Part shown: piece after piece, positions 1 to 8,531 of the stretch
Numbering within the stretch: the first letter of the stretch is position 1
Layout: every line of letters starts with the position of its first letter
Source of the DNA: JBDKUD01 sp050943315
Lineage (GTDB): Bacteria; Bacillota; Syntrophomonadia; Syntrophomonadales; Syntrophomonadaceae
Length of the DNA: 64,000 nt
Assembly: GCA_050943315.1 (NCBI GenBank)
Contig: JBMNOY010000004.1
Coordinates: 4,289-68,288, forward strand
Reading direction: 5' to 3'
Translations under genes and position numbers: made by a program
The notes under the pieces: generated by a model
Database searches by the model: none
Told to the model about the DNA's origin: nothing
Seen by the model: only the letters and a program-made list of their open reading frames with translations

Positions 1-1287
1 TTGAAAATTAAGAGGCTAAGCAACTCCGACCAGGATTTTCTTGACTCTTTAAAATCGACCCAGCTTAATAATGATGACTACCAGGACGGGGTTGCCGAGA
101 TTGGCAGGTTAATAAAGGAGCAAGGTAATAGGGCAATTTTTGATTTAACCCTAAAGTATGATGGGGCAATCCTGGATGAAAGTAATTTCATGGTATCCCA
201 GGATGAAATTGAGGAGGCCTATGACCAGGTTGATGATGAATACCTGTTTGCTATCCGCAAAGCGATAGATAACATTTTTGACTATCACTACAAACAAACC
301 CGGAATTCCTGGATGGAACCTGATGAAGCAGGGAACATCTTGGGGCAGGTTTTTCGGCCGCTCGAGCGGGCAGGTATCTATGTCCCCGGTGGGACGGCAG
401 CTTATCCGTCTTCAGTATTAATGAATGCTATTCCTGCCCAGGTAGCCGGGGTAGATGAGATTGTTATGGTAACTCCTCCAGACAAGAACGGCAAGGTAAA
501 TCCCTATACACTTGTGGCGGCTGCTGAGTTAGGACTGGAGGAGATTTATAAAGTGGGCGGCGCTCAGGCCGTATTTGCCCTGGCCTGGGGCACGGAAACG
601 ATTAGACCGGTAGATATTATTACCGGACCGGGAAACATCTATGTTACCCTGGCCAAGAAGATGGTATATGGGGATGTTAATATCGATATGCTGGCCGGAC
701 CCAGTGAGATACTGATTATAGCAGATGAAAAGGCCAACCCGGCATACCTGGCGGCGGATATGATGTCACAAGCCGAGCATGATGTACTGGCCCGTAGTAT
801 ACTGGTTACTGACAGTCCCGGCTTAATTGACAAGGTTGAACAGGAAATTATAAAACAAGTAGAAGGCTTGAGCCGAAAGAATATTATTACCCAATCCCTG
901 GAGAACCATGGAGCTTTTATCTTAACCGGGGATTTAGAGCAGGCCTGTGAAGTTGCCAATCTGGTAGCACCTGAACACCTGGAGCTTATGGTTGAACATC
1001 CTTTTGAAATGTTAAGCAAAATCCATAATGCCGGAGCAATCTTTTTGGGACAGAATACTCCTGAGCCGGTAGGTGATTATCTGGCCGGGCCCAATCATAT
1101 CTTACCTACCGGAGGGACAGCCCGCTTCTATTCATCGGTAACGGTAGATACCTTTAGGAAGATATCTAATGTCATCTATTATTCGCCTGAGGGTATAAAT
1201 ATGAACGGCGATGATATTATAAAACTGGCTGATGTTGAAGGGCTTACAGCCCATGCCAACTGTATCAGGGTTAGAAAGGGGAAGTAA
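1..1287 (+). CDS. hisD: Histidinol dehydrogenase
   Basis: Catalyses the last two oxidations of histidine biosynthesis, L-histidinol to L-histidine with two NAD+, in the cytoplasm. The 428-residue product has the usual family length (about 430). The signature stretch around residues 209-238 (GPGNIYV, then DMLAGPSEI) is intact. Expected zinc ligands are visible as Gln257 and His260 (SQAEHD), Asp359 (GDYLAGP) and His418, and the catalytic Glu-His pair is E325-H326 (APEHLEL). The TTG start is the very first base of the window, so upstream sequence and its RBS cannot be seen; the N-terminus MKIKRL looks like a natural family start. It heads a his operon and ends one base before the hisB start. hisG, hisZ and hisC are not in the window. 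Confidence 0.96.
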   Translation: MKIKRLSNSDQDFLDSLKSTQLNNDDYQDGVAEIGRLIKEQGNRAIFDLTLKYDGAILDESNFMVSQDEIEEAYDQVDDEYLFAIRKAIDNIFDYHYKQTRNSWMEPDEAGNILGQVFRPLERAGIYVPGGTAAYPSSVLMNAIPAQVAGVDEIVMVTPPDKNGKVNPYTLVAAAELGLEEIYKVGGAQAVFALAWGTETIRPVDIITGPGNIYVTLAKKMVYGDVNIDMLAGPSEILIIADEKANPAYLAADMMSQAEHDVLARSILVTDSPGLIDKVEQEIIKQVEGLSRKNIITQSLENHGAFILTGDLEQACEVANLVAPEHLELMVEHPFEMLSKIHNAGAIFLGQNTPEPVGDYLAGPNHILPTGGTARFYSSVTVDTFRKISNVIYYSPEGINMNGDDIIKLADVEGLTAHANCIRVRKGK

Positions 1288-1288
1288 G

Positions 1289-1882
1289 GTGCCAACCGCC
1301 AGAAACTATGAGATACAGAGGAAAACCAACGAGACCGAGATTCTTCTGCAAATTGAACTGGATGGGACCGGGGTTTACCAGATTGATACCGAAATACCTT
1401 TCCTGAATCATATGCTTACTCTTTTTGCGGTACATAGTTTGTGTGATCTTAAGGTTACTGCCCGTGGTGATATCGAGGTTGATGACCATCATACGGTTGA
1501 GGATATCGGAATTTGCCTGGGAGAAGCCATAAAAAACGCCCTGCAGGAAAAGCGGGGTATTAAAAGGTACGGGCAGGCAATCATACCCATGGACGAGGCT
1601 TTGGTCCGGGTAGTGCTGGATCTATCGGGGCGCTCCTGCCTGGTGTATGCAGTTGATTTGCCCAGGGAAACCCTGGGTACTTTTTCTACCGAAAATGTGA
1701 AAGAGTTTTTCCAGGCGGTTGCCAATAACGCGGGAATGAACCTGCATATTGATTTAATTAGAGGGGACAATTCTCACCATATAATTGAAGCGGTTTTTAA
1801 AGCCTTTGCCAGGGCCTTTAAAGAGGCAGTTGCTTTTGAGCCGCGGATTGAGGGTATTTGGTCATCCAAAGGGAAATTGTAG
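1289..1882 (+). CDS. hisB: Imidazoleglycerol-phosphate dehydratase
   Basis: Dehydrates imidazoleglycerol phosphate to imidazoleacetol phosphate, a manganese-dependent step of histidine synthesis. With the GTG start chosen here the protein is 197 residues, the usual size of the monofunctional enzyme; an AAAGGGGAAG ribosome binding site overlaps the end of hisD just upstream. An in-frame ATG further upstream inside hisD would add 19 residues not seen in the family. Metal-binding histidine motifs are clear: FLNHML near residue 41, DDHHTVED near 67-68 and SHHIIEA near 163-164. There is no phosphatase domain of the kind fused in enterobacterial HisB. Translational coupling with hisD is likely because the genes are one base apart. 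Confidence 0.95.
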   Translation: MPTARNYEIQRKTNETEILLQIELDGTGVYQIDTEIPFLNHMLTLFAVHSLCDLKVTARGDIEVDDHHTVEDIGICLGEAIKNALQEKRGIKRYGQAIIPMDEALVRVVLDLSGRSCLVYAVDLPRETLGTFSTENVKEFFQAVANNAGMNLHIDLIRGDNSHHIIEAVFKAFARAFKEAVAFEPRIEGIWSSKGKL

Positions 1883-2069
1883 GTTAATCAGAGGACTCGA
1901 CGCAGATTACGTTAAAGACATTAAACCATCGGTGTCACCATAGTTAAATTTAGCAAAATCAACACAGATGCACACAGATTTTTTCCAGGGTAAAATAATA
2001 ATATTAATTTTCATAGGCTGGTATCCTCCGGCATGGGGGTTATTAGTTGAATTATCGGAGGTTGGCGTT
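1883..2069 (+). other. 187-bp gap in the his operon carrying a dispersed repeat
   Basis: This is the only wide gap in an otherwise tightly packed operon. It holds one copy of a short dispersed repeat (listed separately) and, at its end, the hisH ribosome binding site. No convincing ORF, terminator or promoter was seen, so hisH is presumably still read from the upstream operon transcript. Confidence 0.5.
1958..1980 (+). repeat. Dispersed 'AACACAGAT' repeat, copy 1
   Basis: The sequence reads ATCAACACAGATGCACACAG followed by ATT. Related copies lie on the minus strand at 4981-5003 and on the plus strand at 55065-55090. The common core is TCAACACAGATnnACAC. This copy is the most diverged of the three and lies between hisB and hisH. 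Confidence 0.55.
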
Positions 2070-2675
2070 TTGATTGCTATAATCGATTACGGTATGGGTA
2101 ATCTGGCTAGTGTCAGAAATGCCCTTTTAAAACTAGGGATGGAATCTTTTCTAACGTCAGATCCTGACCAAGTATTATCCGCTGAGCGGGTTATTTTGCC
2201 CGGGGTTGGAGCTTTTGCAGATGCGATCCATAATCTGCGCCATATAGGTATGGATAAAGCGCTAAAGGAAGTGGTCAGCCAGGGTATACCGCTATTGGGA
2301 GTATGTTTGGGAATGCAGCTGTTGTTCAGCGAAAGCTATGAGAATGGAATTCACCAGGGCCTGGATATAGTTAAAGGAAGGGTGGAGAAGCTTCCTCCCA
2401 TTTATAAAGTACCGCATATGGGGTGGAATGAAATATTGCCCAGGCCGCAAAGCCGGCTATTCAAAAATATAAAGCCGAATACCCACTTCTACTTTGTGCA
2501 TTCATATTATGTTATACCGGAAGAGGGGTCATGGGTAGCAGCCACCAGCAATCACGGTATTGATTTTGTCTGTGCACTGGAAAAAGAAAATGTATTTGCC
2601 ACTCAATTTCACCCGGAAAAATCCAGTGATCTGGGTTTAAGAGTATTAAAAAATTTTGGGGAGATTAAAAGATGA
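2070..2675 (+). CDS. hisH: Imidazole glycerol phosphate synthase, glutaminase subunit
   Basis: Class I glutamine amidotransferase that delivers ammonia to HisF for cyclisation of PRFAR into imidazoleglycerol phosphate and AICAR. The TTG start is selected because GGAGG lies eight bases upstream and the protein then begins MIAIIDYGMGN, the family N-terminus; an upstream in-frame ATG would add 34 hydrophobic residues encoded by repeat-bearing intergenic DNA. The resulting 201 residues match the family. The catalytic triad is visible: Cys79 in GVCLGM, and His181 and Glu183 in QFHPEKS. The stop codon overlaps the hisA start (ATGA), so the two are translationally coupled. Confidence 0.95.
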   Translation: MIAIIDYGMGNLASVRNALLKLGMESFLTSDPDQVLSAERVILPGVGAFADAIHNLRHIGMDKALKEVVSQGIPLLGVCLGMQLLFSESYENGIHQGLDIVKGRVEKLPPIYKVPHMGWNEILPRPQSRLFKNIKPNTHFYFVHSYYVIPEEGSWVAATSNHGIDFVCALEKENVFATQFHPEKSSDLGLRVLKNFGEIKR

Positions 2676-3400
2676 TAATTTACCCGGCCATAGATTTAAA
2701 GGATGGACAGTGTGTACGGTTAGTTCAGGGCAAGGCGGAGAATAAAACCGTGTATTCAGATGCCCCTGGTCAGATAGCCCGTTCCTTTCAGGAGCAGGGA
2801 GCACAGTGGTTACATGTGGTTGACCTGGATGGAGCTTTTACGGGCAGCCCCAGTAACATGAAGGCTATAAGTGATATAGCATCGTCTATTGACATACCGT
2901 TCCAGGTGGGCGGAGGACTGCGCACCCGGGCAGATGTGGAGCGGATATTACAGCTGGGTGCAGCCAGGGTAATTATTGGCACCCAGGCGGCTGCCAGTCC
3001 TGATTTTGTCAGGGAACTATTGGACGAATTTGGAGCTTCAAAAATAGTGCTGGGGTTAGATGCCCGGGATGGAATGGTGGCTGTCAGAGGCTGGGTTGAG
3101 AATTCCGGGTTGCCGGCATTGGAGTTTGGTCAAAAGATGAAAGATTTGGGGTTTGAAACTGCTATCTTCACTGATGTGTCCAGAGACGGTCTCCTGGGTG
3201 GACCGAACCTTAATTCTACTGCAGATCTGGCCCGGACCAGCGGACTTAAGGTTATTGCCTCGGGTGGAGTAAGCAGCATAGCAAATATAAAGGCACTCAA
3301 ACAGTTAGAACCTTCCGGGGTTTGTGGTGCAATAATTGGCAAGGCTATATATGACGGCAAATTAACCCTGGCGGAGGCTTTAGCCGCAGCGAACAGCTAG
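2672..3400 (+). CDS. hisA: ProFAR isomerase
   Basis: (Beta/alpha)8-barrel enzyme converting ProFAR to PRFAR by an Amadori rearrangement. The 242 residues are standard. The catalytic aspartates are present as Asp8 (PAIDLKDG) and Asp130 (GLDARDG), and the phosphate-binding loops are visible as VGGGLR near 79 and SGGVSS near the C-terminus. The ATG overlaps the hisH stop by four bases. It shares the half-barrel repeat architecture with the downstream HisF. Nothing in the sequence suggests the broader PriA activity, and trp genes are not visible nearby. Confidence 0.95.
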   Translation: MIIYPAIDLKDGQCVRLVQGKAENKTVYSDAPGQIARSFQEQGAQWLHVVDLDGAFTGSPSNMKAISDIASSIDIPFQVGGGLRTRADVERILQLGAARVIIGTQAAASPDFVRELLDEFGASKIVLGLDARDGMVAVRGWVENSGLPALEFGQKMKDLGFETAIFTDVSRDGLLGGPNLNSTADLARTSGLKVIASGGVSSIANIKALKQLEPSGVCGAIIGKAIYDGKLTLAEALAAANS

Positions 3401-3442
3401 CAGGCCAGTGTTAAAAGATTTGCCAGGGGAGAGGGAGGAACT

Positions 3443-4201
3443 ATGCTGGCGAAAAGAATAATTCCCTGTCTTGATGTTCACGATGGCAGGGTTGTAAAAG
3501 GAATTAATTTTGTAAATTTGCAGGATGCCGGTGATCCGGTTGAACTTGCCGCCTACTACGATAAAGAAGGCGCTGATGAGCTGGTTTTTTTAGATATCAG
3601 TGCCTCTTACGAACAACGCCGAACGATGGTGGAAGTCGTTAAAAATACCGCCCGGGAGGTATTTATACCCTTTGCCGTGGGGGGAGGAATTCGGAATCTG
3701 GACGATATCCGGACCATTCTGAAGGCGGGAGCAGATAAGATTTCCATTAACTCCGCAGCCATTAAGGATCCCCAGCTTATTTCCCAGGGTGCCAGCAGGT
3801 TTGGCAGTCAATGTATAGTAGTAGCAGTTGATGCCAAGCTGGTGGGACCCGAACATTGGGAAGTTTATATTAACGGAGGCAAAACCCCTACCGGAGTTGA
3901 CGCTCTGGATTGGGTTAGCCGGGTGGAAAAGCTTGGGGCCGGCGAAATTTTACTGACCAGTATGGATAAGGATGGCACCAAAGACGGCTACGATATTCCA
4001 TTAACCCGGGCAGTGAGCCAGACGGTAGGTATACCGGTAATTGCCTCCGGAGGAGCGGGAAACCTGGAGCATCTTTATGATGCTATTATAAATGGGCAGG
4101 CTGATGCCGTTTTGTGTGCATCAATTTTTCATTACCGTGAATATACCATTAAAGGAGCAAAAGAGTATCTTGCAGGAAAGGGAGTACCGATAAGATTATG
4201 A
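3443..4201 (+). CDS. hisF: Imidazole glycerol phosphate synthase, cyclase subunit
   Basis: Cyclase partner of HisH; the barrel uses ammonia channelled from the glutaminase. The 252 residues contain the expected catalytic Asp11 (CLDVHDGR) and Asp130 (VVAVDAK), the phosphate loops FAVGGGIRN and ASGGAGN, and the C-terminal loop that receives HisH. A strong GAGGGAGGA ribosome binding site precedes the ATG. The gene ends in an ATGA overlap with hisIE, continuing the coupled order hisH-hisA-hisF-hisIE. Confidence 0.96.
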   Translation: MLAKRIIPCLDVHDGRVVKGINFVNLQDAGDPVELAAYYDKEGADELVFLDISASYEQRRTMVEVVKNTAREVFIPFAVGGGIRNLDDIRTILKAGADKISINSAAIKDPQLISQGASRFGSQCIVVAVDAKLVGPEHWEVYINGGKTPTGVDALDWVSRVEKLGAGEILLTSMDKDGTKDGYDIPLTRAVSQTVGIPVIASGGAGNLEHLYDAIINGQADAVLCASIFHYREYTIKGAKEYLAGKGVPIRL

Positions 4202-4845
4202 TAACAGATATTAAATTTGACGAAAAAGGGTTAGTACCAGCCATTATTCAGGATTGCCACAGCGGGCAGGTACTGATGTTAGCCTATATGAATCAGGAAT
4301 CCCTGCAAAAAACTATAGATACAGGCAACACCTGGTTCTTTTCCCGCAGCCGGCAGTCATTGTGGATGAAGGGCGAGTCTTCCGGGCATGTTCAAAAGGT
4401 TAAACAAATAACCTATGATTGCGATGGAGATACCCTGTTAATCCAGGTAGAACAGACGGGTGCTGCCTGTCATACCGGCCATTATTCTTGCTTTTACAGA
4501 GATGCTGAGGGCAAAGAAATAGCTCCGGCCGTTTTTGATTCGGAAAAAATATATGATCCTGAACGGGGACCAGGTATTTTATATGAACTGTACGATGTTA
4601 TTTTAAGCCGGCAAAAGAATATGCCGGAAGGCGCTTATACTACCTATTTGTTTGATAAAGGCATTGATAAAATTCTGAAAAAGGTGGGCGAGGAAACCGC
4701 AGAGGTTATAATTGCTTCCAAGAATCGGGTAAAATCCGAGGTGGTTTATGAAGTCTCGGATTTAATCTATCACCTAATGGTTCTGCTGGTTGAGCAAGGG
4801 GTAGAACTGGGAGACATATTTGCCGAGCTAAAATCGCGGAGATAA
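4198..4845 (+). CDS. hisI: Bifunctional phosphoribosyl-AMP cyclohydrolase / phosphoribosyl-ATP pyrophosphatase
   Basis: Fusion (often written hisIE) carrying out steps two and three of histidine synthesis. Residues 1 to about 110 are the cyclohydrolase, with the metal motif YDCDGDT (Cys75) and CHTGHYSC (Cys91, Cys98). Residues from about 125 to the end are the all-alpha pyrophosphohydrolase, with its acidic motif GEETAEV (Glu165, Glu166, Glu169). The 215-residue length is typical for the fused enzyme. It is the last gene of the operon and is followed six bases later by a rho-independent terminator. Confidence 0.95.
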   Translation: MITDIKFDEKGLVPAIIQDCHSGQVLMLAYMNQESLQKTIDTGNTWFFSRSRQSLWMKGESSGHVQKVKQITYDCDGDTLLIQVEQTGAACHTGHYSCFYRDAEGKEIAPAVFDSEKIYDPERGPGILYELYDVILSRQKNMPEGAYTTYLFDKGIDKILKKVGEETAEVIIASKNRVKSEVVYEVSDLIYHLMVLLVEQGVELGDIFAELKSRR

Positions 4846-4851
4846 GCCTGT

Positions 4852-4885
4852 AAAGGGGATGGTACATTAAAACCATTCCCTTTTT
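4852..4885 (+). terminator. Terminator of the his operon
   Basis: Stem AAGGGGATGGT with ACCATTCCCTT (one G-T pair) around a seven- to eight-base loop, then TTTTT. It starts just after the hisIE stop codon. Confidence 0.85.
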
Positions 4886-4969
4886 GATTGGCTGGGTCAG
4901 TTTATAAGTTAGAAGTACCAATTCTGAAAAGCGGCTATACGGCCATGTTTATAGAAATGCTGTATCCAT

Positions 4970-6322
4970 TTATGTGCGCTCTGTGTTAATCTGTGTTGAA
5001 TTCCGATTTGACTTAGGTTGAACTTTAAGACGATCGATACGCATTCCTTTCATACGCATGACCACAAAGGTAAGGTTGTCCACTGTTATACTATCCCCTT
5101 CCACCGGACGCTTGCCCAGTTTGCCCAGAATGTATCCCGCCAGGGTACTGTATTGCTCATCTTCATCATCTAAACGCAGGCCAAAATGACGGGCAGCATC
5201 ATCAATGAACATACGCCCGCTCACCAGTGCAGAGCCATCATCTTGCACTATAAGTTCGGGTTCCTCCTGGTCAAATTCATCCTGGATTTCTCCCACCAGT
5301 TCTTCCAGGATATTATCCATAGTAACAATACCCAGGGTTCCGCCGTATTCGTCAATGACCATAGCCAGGTGCTGATGTTCACACTGAAACTGTTGCAACA
5401 GCCTATCAAGAGGCATACCTTCGGGAACAAAAGCGACTTCTCTTTTTATATCGTCCAGGCTTTTGTCGCTGCCCTGTAAATATAATAAATCTTTAATGTG
5501 GATTAATCCGACCACCCGGTCAAGGCTGCCGTCACATAAGGGATACCGGGTATGCATGGTTTGTTCCACTTTAGCCAGGATACTATCCAGATTCTCCCTC
5601 CGGTCCAAAAAGATTACCTCCGGGCGGGGGACCATGATTTCTTCAGCTACCCGTTTCTCAAAACTAAATACATTTTGCAGGAGCTCCTGCTCACTTTTAT
5701 TTATTTGGCCTCCTTCATAACTTTCCAATATCAACATACGCAATTCTTCCTCAGAATGGGTTACATCGGCTTCCCTGGCGGGCTCAATACCAAATAGGGA
5801 AATAAACTTACTCGCAGTACCATTGAGAGCAATAACACCGGGGTAAAAGAGGTAGTAAAACGCACGCATGGGTTTGGCCAGCCCCAGGGCCAGAGATTCA
5901 GCTTTTTGAATAGCCAATGATTTGGGCACCAGCTCTCCTAATACCACGTGCAGGAAGGTAATAAAGGCAAAGGCTATTAGAAAGGATAGGGAATGCAAGA
6001 GAGCCGGCGAATTTATCCCCCAGCTTTTAAATAAGGGAATCAGTAAGGTGGCAACGGCCGGTTCACCCAACCATCCCAACCCCAGACTGGCCAGGGTAAT
6101 GCCCAGCTGGCTTACTGACAGGTAAGCATCGAGATTATCCAGGCATTCCTGAACCAGCCGGGCCCGGTTATTTCCATCAGCAGCTAACTGGGCCATGCGG
6201 GTAGGCCTTACTTTTACAAAAGAAAACTCCGCAGCAACGAACAACCCGTTTAAAACTACTAAAAGTAATGCCAGCAAAAGCTTGATAAAGCTGTACACAC
6301 CTGAAACCGATATGGCTTCCAC
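4970..6322 (-). CDS. CNNM/CBS-domain membrane protein of the HlyC/CorC family
   Basis: Integral membrane protein of the family whose members are linked to magnesium/cobalt or other cation efflux; the substrate cannot be read from the sequence. The 450 residues show four hydrophobic helices in an N-terminal DUF21/CNNM domain (about 8-200), paired CBS domains (about 215-330) with the usual 'MVPR' entry motif, and a C-terminal CorC/HlyC domain (about 350-430). The start is a GTG with GAGGGGT upstream; that SD lies inside an inverted repeat. Oddly, the last ten residues (NSTQINTERT) are encoded by a copy of a dispersed repeat. It lies 57 bases downstream of the beta-propeller gene on the same strand, so the two may be co-transcribed. 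Confidence 0.88.
   Translation of the reverse strand: MEAISVSGVYSFIKLLLALLLVVLNGLFVAAEFSFVKVRPTRMAQLAADGNNRARLVQECLDNLDAYLSVSQLGITLASLGLGWLGEPAVATLLIPLFKSWGINSPALLHSLSFLIAFAFITFLHVVLGELVPKSLAIQKAESLALGLAKPMRAFYYLFYPGVIALNGTASKFISLFGIEPAREADVTHSEEELRMLILESYEGGQINKSEQELLQNVFSFEKRVAEEIMVPRPEVIFLDRRENLDSILAKVEQTMHTRYPLCDGSLDRVVGLIHIKDLLYLQGSDKSLDDIKREVAFVPEGMPLDRLLQQFQCEHQHLAMVIDEYGGTLGIVTMDNILEELVGEIQDEFDQEEPELIVQDDGSALVSGRMFIDDAARHFGLRLDDEDEQYSTLAGYILGKLGKRPVEGDSITVDNLTFVVMRMKGMRIDRLKVQPKSNRNSTQINTERT
4981..5003 (-). repeat. Dispersed 'AACACAGAT' repeat, copy 2 (inside a CDS end)
   Basis: Read on the minus strand this is GAATTCAACACAGATTAACA followed by CAG. Its first 16 bases equal copy 3 and it shares the ACACAGAT core with copy 1. 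It forms the 3' end of the CorC-like gene and continues to that gene's stop codon. Confidence 0.65.
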
Positions 6323-6330
6323 GCACTACA

Positions 6331-6363
6331 CCCCTCATAATAGTGTGCCCATTATGTAAGGGG
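6331..6363 (-). promoter_or_regulatory. Inverted repeat covering the ribosome binding site of the CorC-like gene
   Basis: CCCCT-(1)-ATAAT-(9)-ATTAT-(3)-AGGGG. On the minus strand its 3' arm contains the GAGGGGT Shine-Dalgarno sequence of the GTG-initiated CorC-like gene. No T-run follows in that direction, so it does not look like a terminator. A translational control hairpin is possible but is an inference. Confidence 0.4.
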
Positions 6364-6379
6364 CTAAATAGATTTTTCT

Positions 6380-8371
6380 TTATTTGAGAGACAGTACCTT
6401 AAGCTCAGTAAGGTCAGATAGTCTATTGGCTTTAATTTTAGCGTTAGACACAGTATAAAGAGTGTCATTGATGTAAATGATGCGGGATATATTTTTGTCG
6501 CTTGAATACCAGTAATCTCCGGCCCGGGCATAGTCATCGGCATCCAGGTGGGTAATCGCTCCCTTAAAAGTTAGTCCCTGGCTTAAATCGACATTATAAA
6601 TATAAGCCCCCTGGAAGGCGAAACTGCCGAATTGGGGAACCTGGCTGCCGGCGGTATTTTTATTATTTATTTTCATAACCGTAACCGGGAAGGCCAGCAG
6701 GTTATGATTAGGAGCAAATAATAATGCCCTGGGATTGGATAATAGTTCCGAATCAGTCCCCCGGTCACCAATAACTGCTTTGGATAGTTCTACCGGATTA
6801 TTAACATCGGTTACATCAAAAATCGCTATTTTCATACCCATGTAAAAAGCCTGACTGCTGCCGTCCCAGTCTTTCATTTCCACCGTATCTTTGCCGAATC
6901 CGATTATATGGGTTTCATCATAAGGATGCAGGTAGTTGCTATAACCCGGAATTTTAAGTTTCCCTATTACTTTAGGACTGGCTGGATCTTTCAAATCTAT
7001 TACAAATAAAGGATCAACATTCCTAAAGGTAACCAGATAAGCCCGATCACCCATAAATCGGGTGGAGTATATTTTCTCACCAGGTGCAAGGCCTTCTAAA
7101 CGTCCGGCTATATTCATGCTGCCGTCCAGCAGATACAGGTTGTTCTGAGAGGTTTGTTCATCACTGCGCCACATCTCACCGCTAGTGGTGGCCGCCCTAA
7201 GATATCCTTTATGTTCATCCAGGGAATATTGATTAAGGATGGTACCCGGCACTTCCCCCTTGCCATTATATTTTATATTTCCATTATCCAAACCAAATCT
7301 GTAAATTTGGGTGGTAAGGGTAGGCGGCAAGTAAGGTTGAATATTTCCTTCGGCGGCAGGGGATTGGCGATATTGAGATTTAGTTACGGCTACATACAGA
7401 TTTTGGGCTGATGCATAAATATGCTCCCCTGAGCCCAGATAAGTCTGAACATCGGCCGGGGTCGAGGTGTTGTCGAGTTTGATACCGGCTATGGTCAAGT
7501 AGTTGGGTGTTATGTCACCGGGAAAATAGCGAATCGCTGCATAATCTATGGAACGAAAAGAGCCGGCTTGGGCACTGTCGCGGTAACGAGGAGTCGTCTC
7601 CGTTCCATTTTCAAGGCAATAATAATCAATATACCGGTTTGCCACCAGATAAAGAGAAGCCCCGATTTTACGCGAGGATACATAGGAACCTTCTATTTCT
7701 ACTTCCCGCAGCATTTTTATATCATTCTTATTTTTAATAGTGTAGATCTTAGCCACCGTAGTGTTTAAGCTGCGGTAAGGCGGACAGGCGATAGATTGGC
7801 TGGATTTGTCCTGAGGCTCCCAGCGGTTGGCATAACGACTGCCGATAACTACGAGATGTGTTGAGTCCAGGTAGAGTTCCGCGGGATAAAAATTTTGGTC
7901 TTCAAATTGAACCGTATTTACTACCCGCATTTCCGTTGCCGGGTAGGCCTGGGTGATTATTATACGCTGATTGCTTACCTGATAGATATAAGTACCATCA
8001 TTTTTTACTAAATCAGCTTCATCTACTCCAGCAACCTGGATATTGGTAGAAGAGTATTGTGGTGAGGCAGAAGGGGATGGTGGAGCAGCTGCTCCGGCTC
8101 CTGCGGCATCTGTCTGTAGATTTTGCCGGGATTTTGATTCAAACATCACGGTGCCGCCCATCCGGTACTTATAGTTGTTTTCGGCAGTTTGCAGCAGTTT
8201 TTTAAGGCTATCAAGGGTACCAACCACAGGTAATGGGTTTACCGCATTACTGCTGCCGGTACTGGCAACAGCACAACCTTCCGGTGCCGTAACTGGACAG
8301 GTTATAGTTGACAGGGACAGTATAAGTAATATTAAGGTGATAATTAGGGGGGATTTTTTCTTAAGCCTCAT
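6380..8371 (-). CDS. Secreted beta-propeller protein (COG4880-like)
   Basis: Predicted exported protein of unknown biochemical role. The ATG is chosen because GGAGG stands just upstream and it directly precedes a signal sequence: MRLKKK, then a hydrophobic stretch over residues 8-24. An in-frame start 33 bases upstream would add a non-signal extension. The 663-residue mature region begins with a low-complexity Ala/Pro/Ser linker and then the family marker 'VAGVDEADLVKNDGTYIYQV', the first blade of a C-terminal propeller distantly related to WD40 repeats. Many blades contain YLV, YLDS or IFDVTD-type strands. The Cys at the end of the hydrophobic segment (STITC) is not a good lipobox, so Sec export is preferred over lipoprotein. 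The family assignment is by recalled motif. Confidence 0.8.
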   Translation of the reverse strand: MRLKKKSPLIITLILLILSLSTITCPVTAPEGCAVASTGSSNAVNPLPVVGTLDSLKKLLQTAENNYKYRMGGTVMFESKSRQNLQTDAAGAGAAAPPSPSASPQYSSTNIQVAGVDEADLVKNDGTYIYQVSNQRIIITQAYPATEMRVVNTVQFEDQNFYPAELYLDSTHLVVIGSRYANRWEPQDKSSQSIACPPYRSLNTTVAKIYTIKNKNDIKMLREVEIEGSYVSSRKIGASLYLVANRYIDYYCLENGTETTPRYRDSAQAGSFRSIDYAAIRYFPGDITPNYLTIAGIKLDNTSTPADVQTYLGSGEHIYASAQNLYVAVTKSQYRQSPAAEGNIQPYLPPTLTTQIYRFGLDNGNIKYNGKGEVPGTILNQYSLDEHKGYLRAATTSGEMWRSDEQTSQNNLYLLDGSMNIAGRLEGLAPGEKIYSTRFMGDRAYLVTFRNVDPLFVIDLKDPASPKVIGKLKIPGYSNYLHPYDETHIIGFGKDTVEMKDWDGSSQAFYMGMKIAIFDVTDVNNPVELSKAVIGDRGTDSELLSNPRALLFAPNHNLLAFPVTVMKINNKNTAGSQVPQFGSFAFQGAYIYNVDLSQGLTFKGAITHLDADDYARAGDYWYSSDKNISRIIYINDTLYTVSNAKIKANRLSDLTELKVLSLK

Positions 8372-8531
8372 AAATATTCCTCCTCTGTTTGTTCTACATA
8401 TCATTACGATTAAGGAGAAATTTTCTTGCAGTATCGCCCTATGCTTTTATAGTACATGATTAATGGTGATGGGAACCCTTTGTCAACATATTTAATAATA
8501 TGGTAACAAAAACAGGCAAAGGGGTTTAGAT

